In this document: piece after piece, positions 46,451-58,268 of the stretch
How the letters are laid out: every line of letters starts with the position of its first letter
Position numbering within the stretch: the stretch's first letter is position 1
NCBI GenBank assembly: GCA_036417435.1
Contig: CM070910.1
Location: 15,255,501-15,319,500 of the forward strand
Direction of reading: 5' to 3'
DNA length: 64,000 bases
From: Inia geoffrensis
Lineage: Eukaryota; Chordata; Mammalia; Artiodactyla; Iniidae
Program-made: the position numbers and the translations under genes
Notes under the pieces: model-generated
Told to the model about the DNA's origin: nothing
The model's input: only the letters and a program-made list of their open reading frames with translations
The model's database searches: none

Positions 46451-47424
46451 AAATGACTGTGCCTATCCCCTGACCCTGAAGAAGTGTAGTTTATAAAGGC
46501 TGCCTTCATTTTGTGCCCTCTGTTCTTATTACTGTCAGAAAATTCTTCTTAACATAAACTTCCAAAATTGCACATTCAGAAGATATTTCTTCAAATGACA
46601 TGTTTATAATGAAATTTACACAGACGTAATCCTCCAAACAAGCCCCTCTAGCATCTTAGATCCTGATAATTGGGTCCAGAATTTTGTTGATTCTTCAGAG
46701 TTGGAATGTTTTTTCCTTTCCCACAGGAGGAAGTGTTGTGGAGAAGTTGAGGGCTGATTCTTTGACTTCTCTGCACTAGGGTGTGGTGCAACGCTGGCTT
46801 TTAGCGTTAAGGAGCATAGCTTTAGTTGGGGCATCCTACAATTTCCTGGTATCTTCAGGAGACAGGTGGAAACAACATTGCTTAAGTGAAACTGTGTAAA
46901 CTGTGGGTAGGTCTACAGATAAGGATATGAATAAATGTACTAATCTGCATGTGGGGTGTTGTTTTGTTTTGTTTTTAGGGAAACCTGAGAAAAGCATGCT
47001 TGACCCCCAACCAAATAAATCACCATAGCATGATATCCTGACCAATATTTAGAGGAGGAGATGAAAATCCTCCAATGGAAAGTATTTTGCCATCAGTAAG
47101 CCTGAGCCTCTGGCTTCATGTCTTTTAATCCACACTGGCTTTCCAGGGCCGCCCTAAAGCAGGAATGACTCGCTTCTTCTTCCTGAACACAGTGACACAA
47201 GGGGCTCAGTCTACTGGCTTCTCTTCTAGGTGGACCCCACCACCCACTTTATCCTTAGGGACACGCCTCTACCAAGACTGGCTACAGAGTAGATAAAATC
47301 CCCCGAGCTCTCTTCCCGGTCCATCCCTAACATAACAACTCAAGTCCTGCTAGTCACGTGGGCAAACAGACAGTAGAAAGGTATGGGGTGAGGGGAATCA
47401 CAAAGCTTCAGAAACTTTACAAGG

Positions 47425-47760
47425 ATGTAGTAGCATGAGGTTTGAGGCTGGACCAACTTTGGTTCAAATCCCAACCAGATTTGGTCACTTATCAGCTATG
47501 CGACCCTTGTAAAATCAATAAACCTGTTGGAGGCTCAATGATTTCATCCACGCAGTGGGGATGGGGCAGGGATGATGATGAGGTAGCACTTGCTGAGGGC
47601 CTATCAGGGGCCAGGCACTGTGCTGTCAGTGTGTTCTCTGTTTTCTGCTTTTCTTTAATCCCTCAATATCTCTAGATTCCTGGGAAAACTAAATTCAACC
47701 ACATTTTGTATTTACAGGATTGAGCGCAGTACCTAGAAATCAGTAAGTGCTCAATAAACG
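47425..47760 (+). repeat. MIR SINE sequence
   Basis: The first part (aggctggaccaactttggtt caaatccc, gtcacttatcagctatgcga) matches the MIR head and core. The later part (gagggcctatcaggggccag gcactgtgctg; agtaagtgctcaataaacg) matches a MIR/L2-type end and may be a second copy. Confidence 0.6.
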
Positions 47761-48406
47761 TCTTTTACAGAAAAAAGACTTTCCTACAGTGTGAGCTGTG
47801 GTCTTAGGCCTGACTCCCTTACTGAAATGGTCGCTATATTGGCCAGAGGCTGCTCCCTAAACGGTCCTCTTGCCGACACCCGCAGTGTGAGCAAAACTGA
47901 AGCAATGATTCAGGTGGGATGATGAGTCCTCTTTTCTCACATAAGCTCATCATGTTCTTTCCTTTCTCTGAACTCCATAAAACTTATGTAGTTCCTAAAA
48001 TTTATATGGCAAAAATATAACATATTTTATCCCCAGCTAGATTATATAAACTCACTAGCAGTGCATCCCATATTCTTTAAAACATGGCACATATACAAAA
48101 GGGTTAATAGATAAGACTTCTAGCCAAACACAATTGGTTTACTTAGTTTTCCACTGAGGGAAACCTAACAATCTTTTTGGTCTCCTTTAAGGTCTTTCAC
48201 AATTTTTCCCTGTGCTGGCTCGGCTAGGGAGTCCCTAAGCCTGAATGGATCAATATCTGGGTACCCTGTGGTCCGTTCTCAGCATGTTTGCAGTTTTCCC
48301 ACAGTACTCAGCGCAGCACCAGGCACATAATGCCTACCGACCACTTACACTGCACGGACTGACTTAAAACAATATGAAGATACTACTGCACATTCACAAG
48401 GCGTAC

Positions 48407-48453
48407 CTCGGATAGTTAGTGCAATACTGGGTGTAAATGTGGAACTCTTCACT
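48407..48453 (-). CDS. PLEKHG1: PLEKHG1 exon of the DH domain (47 nt)
   Basis: The 47-base exon lies between gtttccttgcag and gtacgc. It starts at phase 0 and encodes SEEFHIYTQYCTNYP (residues 24-38) plus two bases of Arg. It continues FVSK from upstream and is completed by SVAVLTE downstream, an inner DH helix. The flanking intron upstream is the longest complete intron in the window (8.2 kb). Confidence 0.94.
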
Positions 48454-48603
48454 CTGCAAGGAAACAAAAGAAATTTTATGGGCAAAAAAAGCAGAGACAA
48501 CAACAATCAATTACAAAGAAAAGATATATCATTCATACCTTTAAATCTGTTCCTGTAACCACACTGGCCTGTCTCCTGAGCCCCTGTGGCAATCATCCAT
48601 GCC

Positions 48604-48813
48604 TTTTTTTTTTTTTTTTTTGCGGTATGCAGGCCTCTCACTGCTGTGGCCTCTCCCGTTGTGGAGCACAGGCTCCGGATGCACAGGCTCAGCAGCCATG
48701 GCTCACGGGCCCAGCCGCTCCGCGGCATGTGGGATCTTCCTGGACCGGGGCACGAACCCGCATCCCCTGCATCGGCAGGTGGACTCTCAACCACTGCGCC
48801 ACCAGGGAAGCCC
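48604..48813 (-). repeat. CHR SINE, about 200-bp form
   Basis: In minus orientation it runs from gggcttccctggtggcgcag at 48,813 to an 18-base A tail at 48,604. The tcatccatgcc target duplication is perfect. It is in sense with PLEKHG1 and only about 150 bases before the 47-nt exon's upstream acceptor region. Confidence 0.93.
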
Positions 48814-49149
48814 TCATCCATGCCTTTTTTTCTACCTTGGGTTATACCTAGAATCCACGTGCACTTGAACTCATCTGAGTTCATTAAACACTTATTGAGC
48901 ATCCGCTGTGTTAGCTGAACCTGAGGGCAAATAGGAAGAGGAAGACAATAGGGTTTCTGTCCCCAGATGCTCATGGTCCTCTGGGGGATTTGCAGTGTGA
49001 GAGAGAAATATAGGTAGAAAAATTAAATATCACGGGGTCAGAACATGTTGGAGGCATGTGCAGGGCACAAGAAAGCCGCTGCACACTTTCAAGCCCTGTG
49101 TGTGCAGTTCTCTCTGCCCACTGTCTTTCCCACCTTTTTCATCGGATAG

Positions 49150-49390
49150 CTACCAGGCACCACTTGACATTGAACTGAGGCTTTATTTCCTCTAAGGGGA
49201 CTTCCTGAGTCCTTGGGCCGAGCCCACTGCTCCTACTTGGGACCTCACAACACCCAATACCAGCCCATCTTGCAGCATTTGCCGAACGATAATGACATTT
49301 TCTGCATGTCTGTCTGTCTCCCACTCTACTCTGTGTTCCTGAAACAGGGAGCCCTACTGTGCTCATCTGGCACATAATGTCTGTTGAACT
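49150..49390 (+). repeat. L2 3'-end fragment
   Basis: Blocks such as tctgcatgtctgtctgtctc, cactctactctgtgttcctg and tggcacataatgtctgttga follow the L2 3' order. Confidence 0.6.
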
Positions 49391-49604
49391 ACTGAATCCC
49401 CATCTCTCCTATGAAGCTGAAAATTTTTTCAGAGCAGGATACAAGTCTACTCACCTGTATGCGTCCAGCGTGGCAGTAATGCCTCAAATGCTTAAATATT
49501 TGGCTAACTAATGGGGGCTTCTTGTCTTTTGCTATGATCATATTCCAGGTTCCCTCATCAACAAATTCTAGACATCATATCATTTCACTTATACAAAAAA
49601 AAAA

Positions 49605-49972
49605 AAAAAAAAAAGTCATGAAGAACCTAGGGGCAGGACAGGAATAAAGACGCAGACATAGAGAATGGACTTGAGGACACGGGGAGGGGAAAGGGTAAGC
49701 TGGGACGGAGTGAGAGAGCGGCATGGACATATATACACTACCAAATGTAAAATAGACAGCTAGTGGGAAGCAGCCGCATGGCACAGGGAGATCAGCTCGG
49801 TGCTCTGTGACCACCTAGGGGGGTGGGATAGGGAGGGAGGGAGGGAGACACAAGAGGGAGGGGATATGGGGATATATGTATACGTATAGCTGATTCACTT
49901 CGTTATACAGCAGAAACTAACACACCATTGTAAAGCAATTATACTCCAATAAAGATGTTTAGAAAAAAAAAG
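49605..49972 (+). mobile_element. L1 3' end (first of a pair)
   Basis: It contains cagcagaaactaacacacca ttgtaaagcaattatactcc aataaagatg, the younger cetartiodactyl L1 terminus, with an upstream ggaggga-rich UTR. It is preceded by a 20-base A run. Confidence 0.82.
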
Positions 49973-50043
49973 TATATATCTTTAATAGGAGGACTTTTAA
50001 AAAGAAGCATCACCGCAATGCTATTATCATATTTACATAATTC

Positions 50044-50284
50044 CATGGGAAGGACTGAGAGGTTGGGATTAGCAGGTGCAAACTATTACATATAGGATAG
50101 ATAGAGAAAAAGGTCCTGCTGTATAGCACAGGGAACTAAATATTCAATATCTTGTGATAAACCATAATGGAAAAGAATACGAAAAGAACAGATATGTGTA
50201 TTACTGAGTCACTTTGCTGTACAGCAGAAATTAAACACAACATTACAAATAAACTATACTTCAATAAAATGTAAAATAAATAAT
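50044..50284 (+). mobile_element. L1 3' end (second of a pair)
   Basis: It contains agcacagggaactaaatatt, gagtcactttgctgtacagc and aacacaacattacaaataaa ctatacttcaataaa. This is an older L1 3' subtype than its neighbour at 49,605-49,972. Confidence 0.8.
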
Positions 50285-50697
50285 TCCATACTATCATGAG
50301 GGCTTGTCCTCAGTAGTCCTATTTTCTTTTTTTTAAATTATAGTTTGCTGTTTGCTTTGGAATCCAAATAACACCCACACACAGCAACTTGATATTGTTG
50401 ATCTCTCTTAGGTCCCTTCTAATCTATAAATTCCCCCTCTTATTTTCCCCTTGCAATTAAGTTGAAGAAAAACCAGATGGTTTGTCCTGCGGAGTCTCCC
50501 ACAGTCTCAGTTTGCTGATCACATTCCTATGGCTTCCTTTACTGTGTTCCCCTGTCCTCCTCTTTGTGATTTAGGAGAGGTTTGATCAGATTTAGGTTTC
50601 ATAATTTGGCCCGAGTACATCATAGGTTAGACTATACTTAAATCGGGAGGCATATGATGTCTGGTTCTCTCTTTCTGTGATGTTAATAACCATTGGT

Positions 50698-51063
50698 GGG
50701 CTTCCCTGATGGTGCAGTGGTTAAGAGTCCGCCTGCCAATGCAGGAGACACGGGTTAGAGCCCTGGTCCGGGAGGATCCCACACGCTGCAGAGCAACTAA
50801 GCCCGGGCGCCACAACTACTGAGCCTGCGCTTTAGAGCCCGCGAGCCACAACTACTGAGCCTGCGCTTTAGAGCCCGCGAGCCACAACTACTGAGCCCAC
50901 GCACCTAGAGCCCATACTCTGCAATGAGAAGCCACCACAATGAGAAGCCCGCGTGCCACAACGGAGAGTAGACCCCGCTCGTCGCAACTAGAGAAAGCCT
51001 GCGTGCAGCAACGAAGACCCAATGCAGCCAAAAATAAATAAATAAAATAAATTTATTTAAAAA
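50698..51063 (+). repeat. CHR SINE, long form with internal tandem duplication
   Basis: It is complete from gggcttccctgatggtgcag to an (aaat)n tail, with a 14-base duplication aataaccattggtg. The body has an exact tandem repeat of about 46 bases (gagcctgcgctttagagccc gcgagccacaactact, twice) at 50,820-50,895. Confidence 0.93.
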
Positions 51064-52019
51064 AATAACCATTGGTGATCATTGCTTAGATCTGTTAATT
51101 CATGAGGGGTTACAACATGGTGATATTTCTAGTCTACTATTCTGTCTTCATTTATTAGCCAAAATCTTTCCAAAAAAGGAACTGCCTTAGACTGGTTACC
51201 CTGCAGTTTGTGGTTTGTATGGGAAAGGCAGGATAAATGCTTGATTCTTTTCCTTGATTTTCAAAATAATGCCTCGGTTCTCGAACATCCTGCGAAGGAC
51301 TTGGGTTTTATATATATATATATATATATCTCACTGTGATTTCACGAACATAAACATATTTCATAATTTTCAGTTGTTTTCAGTTAGTTATCTTTACTGA
51401 TGCTCAAATGATCCCATCTTTGCCCAGTAGGAGCCTCTTCTTGAGTATTCGTGACCTACAGCCTCCAGTTGCTTCCTTGTTTCCTGATGTGACAAGATGT
51501 TCCAGACTATCTTGTATATTTACTTCCCTACACTCATTCTTCGCAGAGCCCTGATTCCTTTAGGTAGGAAGTAGTATGTGGAAACCACAATCTGAGTTTT
51601 AGGGATGCTCTTGCTACTAGGTTAATTATTATTCCTAGGCCTTTTCAGTGGACAAAGCTAGGAATATGGTGTTTTTTTAAAGCTAAAATACATACTTAGT
51701 TCATACTAATTCTTGTAATTCAGATTCAGGACTACAGTGTTTTTAATTAGCCTCATTCTTACTCTGTATTTTCTTTCTCCTGCCAATTCCAGTTCTCAGT
51801 GACACAAATGTAAATATTCATTTGCTTTATCCCACAATAATTCCAGGATAACAATACCAACACCATTATATATGATATCATTACTGAAAACAGTTAAGGA
51901 TGTATTTGTTGTATTTTGTCCATAGCATATTTTTCAATTGATTGGAATTTCCTCTGTGTGGTCATGCCACAAACTGGATATGCAATTAGACTCATTGTTT
52001 CATTTTCCTTTCAATTAAA

Positions 52020-52236
52020 AAAATTTTTTTTAATTTTATTTTTAATTTAATTTTTTTAACATCTTTATTGGAGTATAATTGCTTTACAATGGTGTGTTAG
52101 TTTCTGCTTTATAACAAAGTGAATCAGTTATACATATACATATGTTCCCATATCTCTTCCCTCTTGTGACTCCCTCCCTCCCTATCCCACCCCTCTAGGT
52201 GGTCACAAAGTACCCAGCTGATCTCCCTGTGCTTTG
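52020..52236 (-). mobile_element. L1 3' end, minus strand
   Basis: The plus strand reads ttaacatctttattggagta taattgctttacaatggtgt and ends in ctgatctccctgtgct. This is the reverse of the L1 3' end seen at 49,605-49,972, and the two lie 2 kb apart in opposite orientation. Confidence 0.83.
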
Positions 52237-52493
52237 AAGACTGCTTTAAACTTTAACTTTGGTTTATAACTATGTAAAATAGATATATGGTTTCAAAGTC
52301 AACTCTCCAAGGAAATGTACATTTAAAGATGTCTGGCTTCTAATCTTTCCCATTCTAGACTATTCCCTCCCTTCCCCATCAGGAACCAATTTTTAATCTT
52401 ACAGTTTATCCTTAAAAAAATTTTTTTAAACATACACATTTAAGTATAAGTATAACCTCCCCTATTTCTGAATAAATAAAAACAAGCTATGCC

Positions 52494-52680
52494 CGTGATT
52501 CTCAAACTTGAGTGTTAGAATTACCTTGAGGGCTTATTAAAATACAGATTACTGGGTTGCACCGCTAGAGTTTCTGCTTTAGTAGGTTTGGGTGGAGCCC
52601 GAGAATCTGCTTTCCAACAAGCTCCTGTATGCTGCTGCTGCTGCTGGCCCAGAGACCACACTCTGAGAACAGCAGTGCTA
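52494..52680 (+). mobile_element. MER5A (hAT-Charlie) DNA transposon remnant
   Basis: It contains gattctcaaacttgagtgtt, attaccttgagggcttatta aaatacagatt, gagtttctgctttagtagg and gagaccacactctgagaaca gcag. The inverted terminal repeats are partly kept. It includes a short CTG run (six units) at about 52,631-52,648. Confidence 0.82.
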
Positions 52681-52699
52681 TACTCCCCACCCCATCCCC

Positions 52700-53120
52700 T
52701 TTCTAGTAGTATACAGAGATATTCTTTACTTGCTTTTACTGCTTTGTACTATTCTATTACGTGGATATACCATAGTTTATTCAACCAGCTTTTTGTTTTG
52801 TGGACATTTGGGTTCCCTCCATACATTATATAGTTCTATACATATATTTATATATGCATATGTACCTATACTTATATAAAATATTTATTTCTATATACTG
52901 TATAGATTTATAAATTGTAACAATTAGTACTACAAAGCATAGCATCACCTTTGTTGAGTTTCTGTCACAATATCTTTGGAATAGATTTCTGGAAGTAGGA
53001 TTGCTAGAATAAAGGGTGAATTCACATGTAATTTGGCTAGATATAGCCAAATTCTCCTCCACAGGGTCTATTTTATTTTCCCACAATTACAGGAGTGTCT
53101 GTTTCCCCATGGCCTTGCCA
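52700..53120 (-). mobile_element. Probable old L1 fragment, antisense
   Basis: Blocks such as gtggatataccatagtttat tcaaccagc and ggattgctagaataaagggt, ending near ccccatggccttgcc, resemble the reverse of old L1 3' UTR/ORF2 sequence. A similar antisense remnant occurs near 57,590-57,720. The assignment is tentative. Confidence 0.5.
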
Positions 53121-54203
53121 ACCTAGTAGGCTGCCAAAATTTTAAGCATAGTATTTTAAAAAAAAATCTAAATTAATTGCCAAATTCAAAAAGTTAGAAG
53201 ATAAAAATATCTTGATTTCTGGCTTCTCTTGAAAAAGTATTAGATCCACTGGCCCTGGGCCTACAGTTTCAGGTAACATTTCTGTCCCTGAGACATGAGT
53301 ACCTCGATGGCTCTGGCCTCCACCTGGGCCCATTCATACACTGTGTTCACCTGTTTAGCTCCTGAAGGCACTGGAGTGTCCCGCCCTGCTCCAGCGATAA
53401 GAAGGGCAAAGTGATTTGCCCAAGGTCTTCTAGGAAATTAACACCAAGCTAGAGCCTTTCCCTGGGTTTGCTCACACACTTTCAGTTTCTTGCTCCTTTC
53501 CTGCCTCCTGCTGCACTCAGCCTGGGATTGAACAATTATCAGGCTGATTTCCTCAAATTTAAGGACTTTTAGGATCATATGGAATACCAAACTTAAACAC
53601 GATGGCCTCAATGAAAACATATTTAAATTACATCATCTATGTGACCTACACACATCTACCCTAATAAAGCCTCAAGGCTTCTGCACAACTGAATTTTTGT
53701 GTATTTTGTGACATCATGGCTCTATTCCTACCTTAGACAGTTTTGATTTAAATCACTGACATACTCTTAATATAGAAGCAAATGCATATTGGATCTTAGA
53801 TGTATAAGCTCTGTGGACAATTCAAATAATGGCTTTACACAAAAGTCAATAACTCCTAGTTAGTTAATTCCCTAAACGCCTGTTTCTTAGGATATACGCA
53901 CACGAGTCCTTTTCAGAAGTATTTAGGGAGAAAGAAGGCAAATGACACACAAAAAATTATACAAAAATAGATATTTTCTTCTGGTTATTCAACTCTTTCA
54001 AGTTGCAATTAGAGATGATGTCAAAATGAGACATTTAATTATGAAAGGACCGAAACACGATAGTCACGGCTGACCAATTGAACACACAGGGGACCTGAAT
54101 GTTTACTGAATGGATAACCAGAGTATAGAAATCTGTAGGATTTTAGGGTTTCTTCTGCCATAAGGTCAATTTCTCCCCACCCCACCTCTCTCCTTTTCAC
54201 TCA

Positions 54204-54205
<2 letters not shown>

Positions 54206-54250
<45 letters not shown>
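54206..54250. repeat. (CA)n microsatellite
   Basis: About 22 CA units form a near-perfect run and are probably polymorphic. Confidence 0.92.
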
Positions 54251-54252
<2 letters not shown>

Positions 54253-55827
54253 ATTGATTCCTGAGTACTATTCACAGGACACTATGAGAAAGGCTTACTA
54301 TGTAAATAGCATAGGGTAAGGTGACACTGACTTGAATGCACTCCAATTACACCAATATCTGATAGCAGCACTTTCTTGAGGATCATTTCAGTAAGTGGTG
54401 GTGATGCCTGGCACTGAAGAGAGAAAGGCTCCAGTGGGGAGGGGGCCGCGCATCAGGGGAGAGGAGGAGGTTAAGGGGAGGTTGGGTCTCTGAAGACAAA
54501 CTTCGTCTCCCTCCTAAGTTCCGCCCAGGGTCAGCCTGGCTGACAGTCAAGATAAGGGATGGAAATGAGAGTGGAGGTGAAGGCAGGAAACCAAGGAAAC
54601 CTGTTCCAGGTGTTTCCAGAGTCCTAAGAGCGGAGAAACACTGAGCTGGGAAAGAGCTCCATCTGCCTGGTAAGGACTTCTCCCATCCCTCGCGAGAATG
54701 GCTTCAACAACAACAGCTCCTGTTGTTCTTTTATGGGCAGCAGCAGGTAAGAAGTGCTGTATTCTCCTCTTGCTGTCGCCTCTCCATACCACAAAAGCAA
54801 GGTCAAAGATGACTCTCTGTGGAAGCCCCAGTGACTCAGATAAAAGCAGATGGCAGTCGCCAGCTTTACCGCTTTCATTAACGGCCTCCCAATTAAAGCA
54901 ATTTTCCATTCCTCCCCAGAGGTGAGCAGCTGGCTGTGTGTCAGAAGTGTAACATCTTCCAAATTTCAGGGTGCTGAGTAAGAAGTAGGCTGTGCCAGAC
55001 CCCACACTCCCTCGCGATTCCCGGCTCACACACCAGAGCATGGAGCGCTATAATCAGTCTTCTCATTAAACTTGGCAATATCACAATGAGAAATCAGATT
55101 TGGGAGCTGGCAACCTGGCACATCAACAAACTTTTATGTGAATAATTAGGCCAGAGCTAAGCGTACGCTGGACCAGCTTTAATCAACGTGTGATTACAGT
55201 TACCAGTAAAAGCCCCAGTGTTTCCACAAGCTTCTATGTTGTTTATGTGCTGCGGTGATTGTAACACAGCTTCTTTGATATACTCAGCGTTATCTCTTTA
55301 CCCATTTCTTCCTCTTTCGTTTTCCTTCTCTTTTCCAAATTCCTACCCTGCAGGAGAATTCACTATAACACAGGCCGCTTGTGAAAAGAACTGTGTAAGT
55401 GTGTGGGCACAAACACTCGCACCCACAAAGTCAGGAGTGTTTTATATACAAGCCCATCAACTGCCTTTAAGGAACCACACTGGAGTAAAACCTAGAGTGT
55501 TATATTTGGACTCAAAACCATTGGATCATCAGAAATGACCCCCTGGAACAACCTCAGAGCCCAGCCAGGCTGGGAGGACGTCTCCAAGTTCACACTGGAC
55601 TCCGGGATTCTAAATGAGGTGCTAACTCCGGGCTGACCCCAAAGCACCATCATGAACTTTGCTTCAACCTTTGTACATTTGAAGCCACAACTGCAAAAAT
55701 CCCATGAAGCCTTACTGCAAAAACAATTCCTGCTAGAGGTTTCCTAAACAAAAGCTGTTGAATTTTTAAAAGAAAAGTAAGATTCTATATACAGTAGGTA
55801 GTATGTCGAGAAAGTCATGTTGTCAGT

Positions 55828-56054
55828 CAGGGTCCCCAATCCCTGGGCTGCGGGGCAGTACCAGTCCGCGGCCTGTTAGGAACCCGGCTGCACAGCAGGA
55901 GGCGAGCGGCGGGAGAGTGAGTGAAGCTTCACCTGCCGCTGCCCATCGCTCCTCATCACTCGCATCACCGCCTGAAACATCCCCCCTCCAAACGCCGCGG
56001 AAAAACTGTCTTCCATGAAACGGGTTCCTGGTGCCAAAAAGGTTGGGGACCGCT
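55828..56054. mobile_element. hAT-type (Charlie/MER1 group) non-autonomous DNA transposon
   Basis: It opens cagggtccccaatccctggg and closes ggttggggaccgct, giving inverted termini. It contains agtaccagtccgcggcctgt taggaacccgg and acagcaggaggcgagcggc, which I associate with Charlie/MER1-type elements. It is GC- and CpG-rich against an AT-rich flank. No transposase is present. Confidence 0.75.
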
Positions 56055-56671
56055 ATTGTAAAGGGTTCCCTTGTAAGTTTCAGAATTCTCCCTCTTATCT
56101 GGGTACAGAATATAAACTGTCGTTTAAGCTTTAAAATTCAAAACCTTTCCTTGTGTTTTTCTAAACCATCAGTGCAACTTAAGAAAAATGTAGGAAACTT
56201 AGAGTGCATTTTTAAGATGCAGGAGATTAATTCTGCTCTCTTTATCCCCCTAATGACTAGGCTAGTGCCATATATATATATATAAATACTATTTATATTC
56301 TAACAGATTTTTGTAACTGGTCTAGTGGTATTGTATATGCATTTATTTTTTTAACATTTCTCTAATCTGGACTCTCCTCTTCCCAAGCTTAAAGTTTTTC
56401 CTAGGAAAGATATGTAACATCATTTAGCTACTATACAAGTTCTAGGACAACTACTAAGTTATTAGCATTTCCTAACTCGCTGGGAACTGTGTTGTTTTGT
56501 TTTGTTTTGTTTTTCCCCTAGCTAGTGGGGAGAAAAAAACCCCGCAGAGTGAGAGAGATTAGTGGTGAACCTCAGCCAACATGGAACACAATGATCATTT
56601 TAACCTTAAAATGAAAACAATGTGTGCTCTGTCTCTGTCTTGGTTGGCTCAGAGAGATGAACCCTGCTTAC

Positions 56672-56741
56672 CTTGGACACAAAGCATTCTGCTATGGCCA
56701 CAGGATCATTTTCACAGTTTTCCAAGTCTTGCAGAAGTTCA
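56672..56741 (-). CDS. PLEKHG1: PLEKHG1 exon of the DH domain (70 nt), first in window
   Basis: The acceptor is tttttattag and the donor is gtaagc. One base completes a split codon (AG|T gives Ser), then it encodes [19 protein letters not shown] to FVSK (residues 1-23 of the part encoded here), ending at phase 0. This is an N-terminal-half DH helix. The codon split means an exon ending in two bases lies further upstream, beyond the right edge. I found no earlier DH exon up to 64,000. Confidence 0.93.
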
Positions 56742-56869
56742 CTAATAAAAAAATAAAAGACAGAATGTATTAGGTTGTGGTCTGAGAGTTGAGGACATTT
56801 TAAATAACTTAGAAGTTTAAACATTTATATGGCATTTACAAGGAATCATATTTAATTGGATAACTGAGG

Positions 56870-56990
56870 ACCTCTTGTCATTATATCCAAGGCTTAGATA
56901 AGGGACTTGCCCAAGGTCGTGGTGGAGCAGGGGTGTAAACACAGGTCTGACCTGTAACTCTCCCACCCAGAGATAAGCCCTACCTAACGG
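56870..56990 (-). repeat. MIR SINE fragment
   Basis: The plus strand reads ggacttgcccaaggtcgtgg and cctgtaactctcccacc, the reverse of the MIR core. Confidence 0.55.
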
Positions 56991-57218
56991 TTTCAGTCTT
57001 CTAGAAGTTTGTTCAGTCTTCTAGAACATCTGTACGCATGCTCACACATACTCACTCATTCATCCAATAGCTTTCCAGGTACCAGATACTGTGCAAAGCA
57101 CTAAGAACAAATACACCAGTGAGCCAAGTGAGATATGGTTCCTGGTCTCTTGGAGCTTGGAATCCACTGGAAGAGTCAGACCTTCAGTGAAAAATCACAC
57201 TGACAAATATAACACTAT

Positions 57219-57419
57219 GGGCCTCCCTGGTGGCGCAGTGGTTGAGAGTCCGCCTGCCGATGCAGGGGACACGGGTTCATGCCCCGGTCCGGGAAGATGC
57301 CACATGCGGCAGAGTGGCTGGGCCCGTGAGCCATGGCCGCTGAGCCTGCGCATCCTGAGCCTGTGCTCTGCAACAGGAGAGGCCACAACAGTGAGAGGCC
57401 CGCGTACCGCAGGAAAAAA

Positions 57420-57437
<18 letters not shown>
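57219..57437 (+). repeat. CHR SINE, about 200-bp form
   Basis: It runs from gggcctccctggtggcgcag to a 24-base A tail followed by a short (AT)n. The atataacactat target duplication lies on both sides. It is antisense to PLEKHG1. Confidence 0.92.
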
Positions 57438-57454
<17 letters not shown>

Positions 57455-58054
57455 CACTATACATGGAGATACTGCTCTAAAGGAAAGATATGCCAGGGGA
57501 GGAAACCTCTTTCTTCAGATGAAAATCTATATTATTTTTAATGATTCATTATTTTAAGTAACTAACTGCATAATATTTTATCGTGTGGACGTAGCATCGT
57601 TAATTTAACTGATCTCCCATGGCTGGATACAATTCTATAAATGGGATTGCTGGGTCATCGGGCATTCTCAGTTTAAATGTCAACACATTTCCAAATTGCA
57701 CTCCATATAACTTGGATTGATATGTGCTTTGATATGTTAAGTGTTTATTTTAATTAGCTGTGTACTACATATTTAATAAAAGGTTAAACAGTTCTACAGA
57801 AATTATGATAAAAATAGTTCTACACTTTCTTGCTTTTTGTTTCCCATTCTCGACTGCCACTCCCCAGAAACACTTTCAACTCCTAGCTGTTTCTGCTGTA
57901 TGTACCCCTGTTTCCAAACATGTTGGTAATGCATTTTCATTCTTTTTCAGTTTTAGATATTTACTCTGTAATTTCCCCAGCTTCCTTTCCTCCCATCTTC
58001 TTAACAAGCTCTGTTATGAAATTTAATTAGATTAAAAGTCAGAGTTTACACTTT

Positions 58055-58268
58055 AAAAAAAAAATATTTATTTTATTTATTTGGTTGCACTGGGTCTTGT
58101 TTGCAGCAGGTGTGCTCCTTAGTTGAGGCCAGTGGGCTACTTGGTTGTGGCATGTGAACTCCTGGTTGCGGCATGTATGGGGGATCTAGTTCCCTGACCA
58201 GGGATCAAACCTGGGCCCCCTGCATTGGGAGCGCGGCGTCTTAACCACTGCGCAACCAGGGAAGTCCC
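58055..58268 (-). repeat. CHR SINE, intermediate form
   Basis: In minus orientation it runs from ggggacttccctggttgcgc at 58,268 to an aataaatatttttttttt-type tail. A long duplication (cagagtttacactttaaa, 18 bases) flanks it. The body is diverged and only about 215 bp. Confidence 0.88.

Larger units (their letters stand above)
44520..48406 (-). other. PLEKHG1: PLEKHG1 intron (3.9 kb)
   Basis: The intron contains an L2 end (46,120-46,450) and MIR sequence (47,425-47,760). The rest, including 44,530-46,100 and 46,460-47,400, shows no recognisable family or gene. There is no CHR SINE. Confidence 0.72.
48454..56671 (-). other. PLEKHG1: PLEKHG1 intron (8.2 kb), repeat-rich
   Basis: In order the intron holds a CHR SINE (48,604-48,813), a short old repeat (about 48,860-49,000), an L2 end (49,150-49,390), two L1 3' ends (49,605-49,972; 50,044-50,284), a CHR SINE (50,698-51,063), a (TA)n tract (51,308-51,330), an antisense L1 end (52,020-52,236), MER5A (52,494-52,680), an old L1-like piece (about 52,700-53,120), a (CA)n tract (54,206-54,250) and a hAT element (55,828-56,054). 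About 53,500-54,180 and 54,260-55,800 show no recognised feature. Confidence 0.75.

Noticed and set aside
49430..49520. Possible extra PLEKHG1 exon before a gtgag at 49,455-49,451.
   Set aside because: The candidate has no convincing acceptor or known PLEKHG1 residues, and the flanking exons (56,672 and 48,453) already join in frame as K-S with conserved DH sequence.
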